The notes beneath the pieces were generated by a model that worked only from the letters and a program-made list of their open reading frames with translations, was not told where the DNA came from and made no database searches. From the NCBI GenBank assembly GCA_964035575.1, contig OZ037907.1, positions 682,001-746,000 on the forward strand: a stretch of 64,000 nucleotides of DNA, written 5' to 3'. The translations under genes were made by a program, and so were the position numbers. Positions 61,917 to 64,000 of the stretch are shown here, one piece after another. This stretch comes from Rhynchopus sp. YZ270_cl-10 (Eukaryota; Euglenozoa; Diplonemea; Diplonemida; Diplonemidae). Positions within the stretch are counted from its first letter, which is position 1. Each line of letters starts with the position of its first letter.

Positions 61917-63980
61917 CTACTGAACGTCGCATCCCCCTCCGCCTGCGTTGGCGTCGTTTGCTTCATCCTGCCTTGCGATGGTTTCGAGCATGAGTGAATA
62001 GAGGAGACGGGTGTGCTCGGCAGCGGCAGTGCAGAGGTCTTCAATGGACTTTTGGCAGAGACGGCGTCTGCGGTCTGCGAGGGGTTCGTCATTGCCTGCA
62101 CGGAGGGATGGGGGGACACGCCGCTCTGAGATGTAGGCGCGCATCACCTGCTGGAGGTATACTGTATCGGATACACAGTCTGCCAGCTGTTCGTGGCAGG
62201 CATGGTGGTTGGTCGGCGCGCTCACCTCATCGCCGTGCGCATCAACGGCCAAGGCATTGTATGAGGTGCGCAGTTCGCGGTACCTCCCTTCCCAGTCGGC
62301 GCCCTCGTCGTGCGCCTCTGCGAGCTGCCGTTCGAGGATGCGGAGGTCTGCACGCAGCTGTTCTTCCACGATGCGAGCTGCGTCGCGCACGTCGTCAGCC
62401 TCAAGCTCGCGCTCTCTCAAGAGGGTGCGGAGGTGCGTCTCTGATGCGTGCAGCGCTTCCTGATGGCGCTGTACATCCTCGAACCCTGTAGCCAGCTCCG
62501 CAACCTGCGCTTCTAAAGGCGCAATGCGAGCGGTTGCTGCGTCGCGCTCCTCTGCAATGGTGTGCACATCTTTGCGTAGCTTTAGAAGCTCAGCTTCGCG
62601 TTCGTTGTAGAGTAGTCTTGTTTCCGCATGCTCACGCTCGATATTCGCAATGTGTGCATTCAGATCAGGGTTGTCCTCTTCCTCCTCCAAGCTGTGTCGT
62701 CTTACCCTCTCAGACACCGAATGCACCTTGGTGCGGAGTTGTTCGCATAGTGCTGCTTTGTCGCGAAGCTTTGCCTCCAAACGGTCAACCTGCCGTGCAC
62801 GGTCGCATTTTGTTTGCAACTCTGTTGTTAAAGAGTGCAGCTCATCCTGAAGCTCCTGGTTCCATGCAAGGAGACGGTCGTTGTCGTCGCACAGAACGTC
62901 GTTGCGGACTAATGCGTCTTCGAGCTCTGCGCGAAGTTCGGTAACATCAATGTCAGTGGTGGCAGGGATGGCTGCAGGTGAAGCTACCCGTGACAGTGGT
63001 CGTGTTGACATAGAAGGTTTACCTCTCCCTTCGCTTGCAGGAGACTGAAACCGTTCTGGAGATGCAGAAGGCGACGGTGACGAAGGAAGTACCACAACCC
63101 TTTGTTTGTCCGGGCTCAGCCGGTCCACAACGCGTGGTGCTGGCGAGGCGAAGACGTTGTCAGTTGGGCGGACGAAGCTTTGTGTATGGCGGACAGGGCT
63201 GCAGGTCATCAGGTCTGCCGGTGTGATGGCGTGGTGGTGGTGTTCCTCTTGCTGTCTCGCCTCCTTCCGTGAGGCGCGTTCTCTCTGAAGGGGGCTAAGA
63301 GGGTCGTGTGCAAAGTAGTCGTCGTATGAGGTGGTGCTCGACCGCTTCTGTTTAAGGAAGTCTGGCCTCCGCAAGGAAGGTTGTTGCTGTTGCTGATGCT
63401 GCTGTACCATGGCAACGTCGCTGTCGCCCCCCTCAGTCATTTGAAAGGCGTCGCTCAAGAAGGAGCCATCGCCATTGTCAGTTTCTGGTGTTGGTGTGGG
63501 AGATCGGGATCTAGGTAACGGAGCTGCGGTGCGGCTTGGTGTTGGCACCTTGGTAACGTTCTGCCTCCAGATGCCAGTTAGCCTGGCTTCTTTGGTGTGG
63601 AGGCCGAGCTGCTCTGGGGAGGCAGCGTCTTTGCGCCAGAGGCCGGTTGCTTTGCGCTTTGCGTCCTTTTCATCGTCGCGGGAACGGAGTGGTGAGATTG
63701 GGGAGGGTCCGCTGCAGACCGGGGTGGTGTGGCTGTCGCGTGCGGTGTAGCGTGGCGGGCGGCTGTAAGTGTGGTTGCTGCTCAGGCTCTGCATTGCGTC
63801 GCGATGAGGTGGGCGGTCTGCGGTGTGTGAGGGGTGGTGGTGGGGGTGGTGGTGCTTTCGTGACGCAACACTCACGTCGTCCTCGTCGTACGTCGAGAAC
63901 TCCAACACCCGATGCACACCACGTCCCGTATCGCTCCTCGCGCTCACACTACCCGAGCTTGGGTCATGTGATCCCGTCAT
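61917..63980 (-). CDS. coiled-coil protein with disordered head, 687 aa
   Basis: Single exon. A usable acceptor (CATCCAG) lies 9 bases before the ATG at 63980, so the start is probably correct even at the window edge. Residues 1-370 are Ser/Pro/Arg-rich with a His run (HHHPHHHPSH), a Gln run and two related ~12-residue motifs (ATGLWRKDAA and LTGIWRQNVT) about 25 residues apart. Residues ~385-600 form a long coiled coil (LEDALVRNDVLCDDNDRL; EREHAETRLLYNEREAEL; LRTLLRERELEADDVRDA). The C-terminus is helical and ends GGGGCDVQ. I do not recognise it; a cytoskeletal or flagellar scaffold is a guess. Confidence 0.88.
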   Translation of the reverse strand: MTGSHDPSSGSVSARSDTGRGVHRVLEFSTYDEDDVSVASRKHHHPHHHPSHTADRPPHRDAMQSLSSNHTYSRPPRYTARDSHTTPVCSGPSPISPLRSRDDEKDAKRKATGLWRKDAASPEQLGLHTKEARLTGIWRQNVTKVPTPSRTAAPLPRSRSPTPTPETDNGDGSFLSDAFQMTEGGDSDVAMVQQHQQQQQPSLRRPDFLKQKRSSTTSYDDYFAHDPLSPLQRERASRKEARQQEEHHHHAITPADLMTCSPVRHTQSFVRPTDNVFASPAPRVVDRLSPDKQRVVVLPSSPSPSASPERFQSPASEGRGKPSMSTRPLSRVASPAAIPATTDIDVTELRAELEDALVRNDVLCDDNDRLLAWNQELQDELHSLTTELQTKCDRARQVDRLEAKLRDKAALCEQLRTKVHSVSERVRRHSLEEEEDNPDLNAHIANIEREHAETRLLYNEREAELLKLRKDVHTIAEERDAATARIAPLEAQVAELATGFEDVQRHQEALHASETHLRTLLRERELEADDVRDAARIVEEQLRADLRILERQLAEAHDEGADWEGRYRELRTSYNALAVDAHGDEVSAPTNHHACHEQLADCVSDTVYLQQVMRAYISERRVPPSLRAGNDEPLADRRRRLCQKSIEDLCTAAAEHTRLLYSLMLETIARQDEANDANAGGGGCDVQ

Positions 63981-64000
63981 GTGTCGTGTCTGGATGTGGG

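Overview
The window looks like nuclear DNA from a protist. Genes carry cis-introns with a strikingly uniform 5' splice site (GTATGT, GTATGC or GTATGG) and AG acceptors. They are separated by homopolymer-rich spacers full of short repeats and small inverted-repeat transposons. Every gene I can support lies on the minus strand. Almost every start codon sits a short way downstream of a pyrimidine tract ending in AG. One-strand gene order plus an acceptor in front of each start is what polycistronic transcription with spliced-leader trans-splicing would produce. Together with ordinary introns this suggests a euglenozoan outside the kinetoplastids, for example a diplonemid. That assignment is an inference; no rRNA or spliced-leader gene is present to confirm it.

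Layout. 1-1032: 3'-truncated coiled-coil protein. 2282-5850: five-exon coiled-coil protein whose two largest introns hold long satellites. 6524-7505: VMP1/DedA-like membrane protein. 8173-9258: ubiquitin-like domain fused to WD40-type repeats. 9712-10373: a transposon nested inside a second element. 11201-11773: TXNDC9/phosducin-like protein. 12117-13014: long-terminal-repeat-inverted DNA element. 14355-15589: three-exon, probably mitochondrial, small protein. 15704-15884: orphan terminal exon. 15885-23489: gene-poor repeat region. 23490-30695: 2401-residue cysteine-rich surface protein. 32454-41882: RNA polymerase I largest subunit with introns near its 3' end. 42278-43452: hAT-like element. 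43583-44656: COPI-associated-type membrane protein. 46509-47087: acidic/basic nuclear-type protein. 48058-56307: four tandem genes for a ubiquitin-like domain fused to BspA-type leucine-rich repeats, three of them damaged. 56308-61916: satellites and palindromic elements. 61917-63980: coiled-coil protein.

The most unusual content is between genes. At least five families of short (about 35-65 bp) imperfect hairpins recur in introns and spacers, nearly always in the same orientation and opposite to the genes. One family shows a compensatory base-pair change. I name them F1-F5, and four further repeat families F6-F9. Several mobile elements can be delimited to the base by terminal inverted repeats and target-site duplications, and different classes share one internal module.

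The genes do not form an obvious pathway. They mix housekeeping functions (Pol I, TXNDC9, VMP1, COPI-associated) with lineage-specific modular proteins (UBL-LRR, UBL-WD40, the cysteine-rich protein). The two UBL-headed families may work in a common ubiquitin-related or scaffold role, but nothing here proves it.
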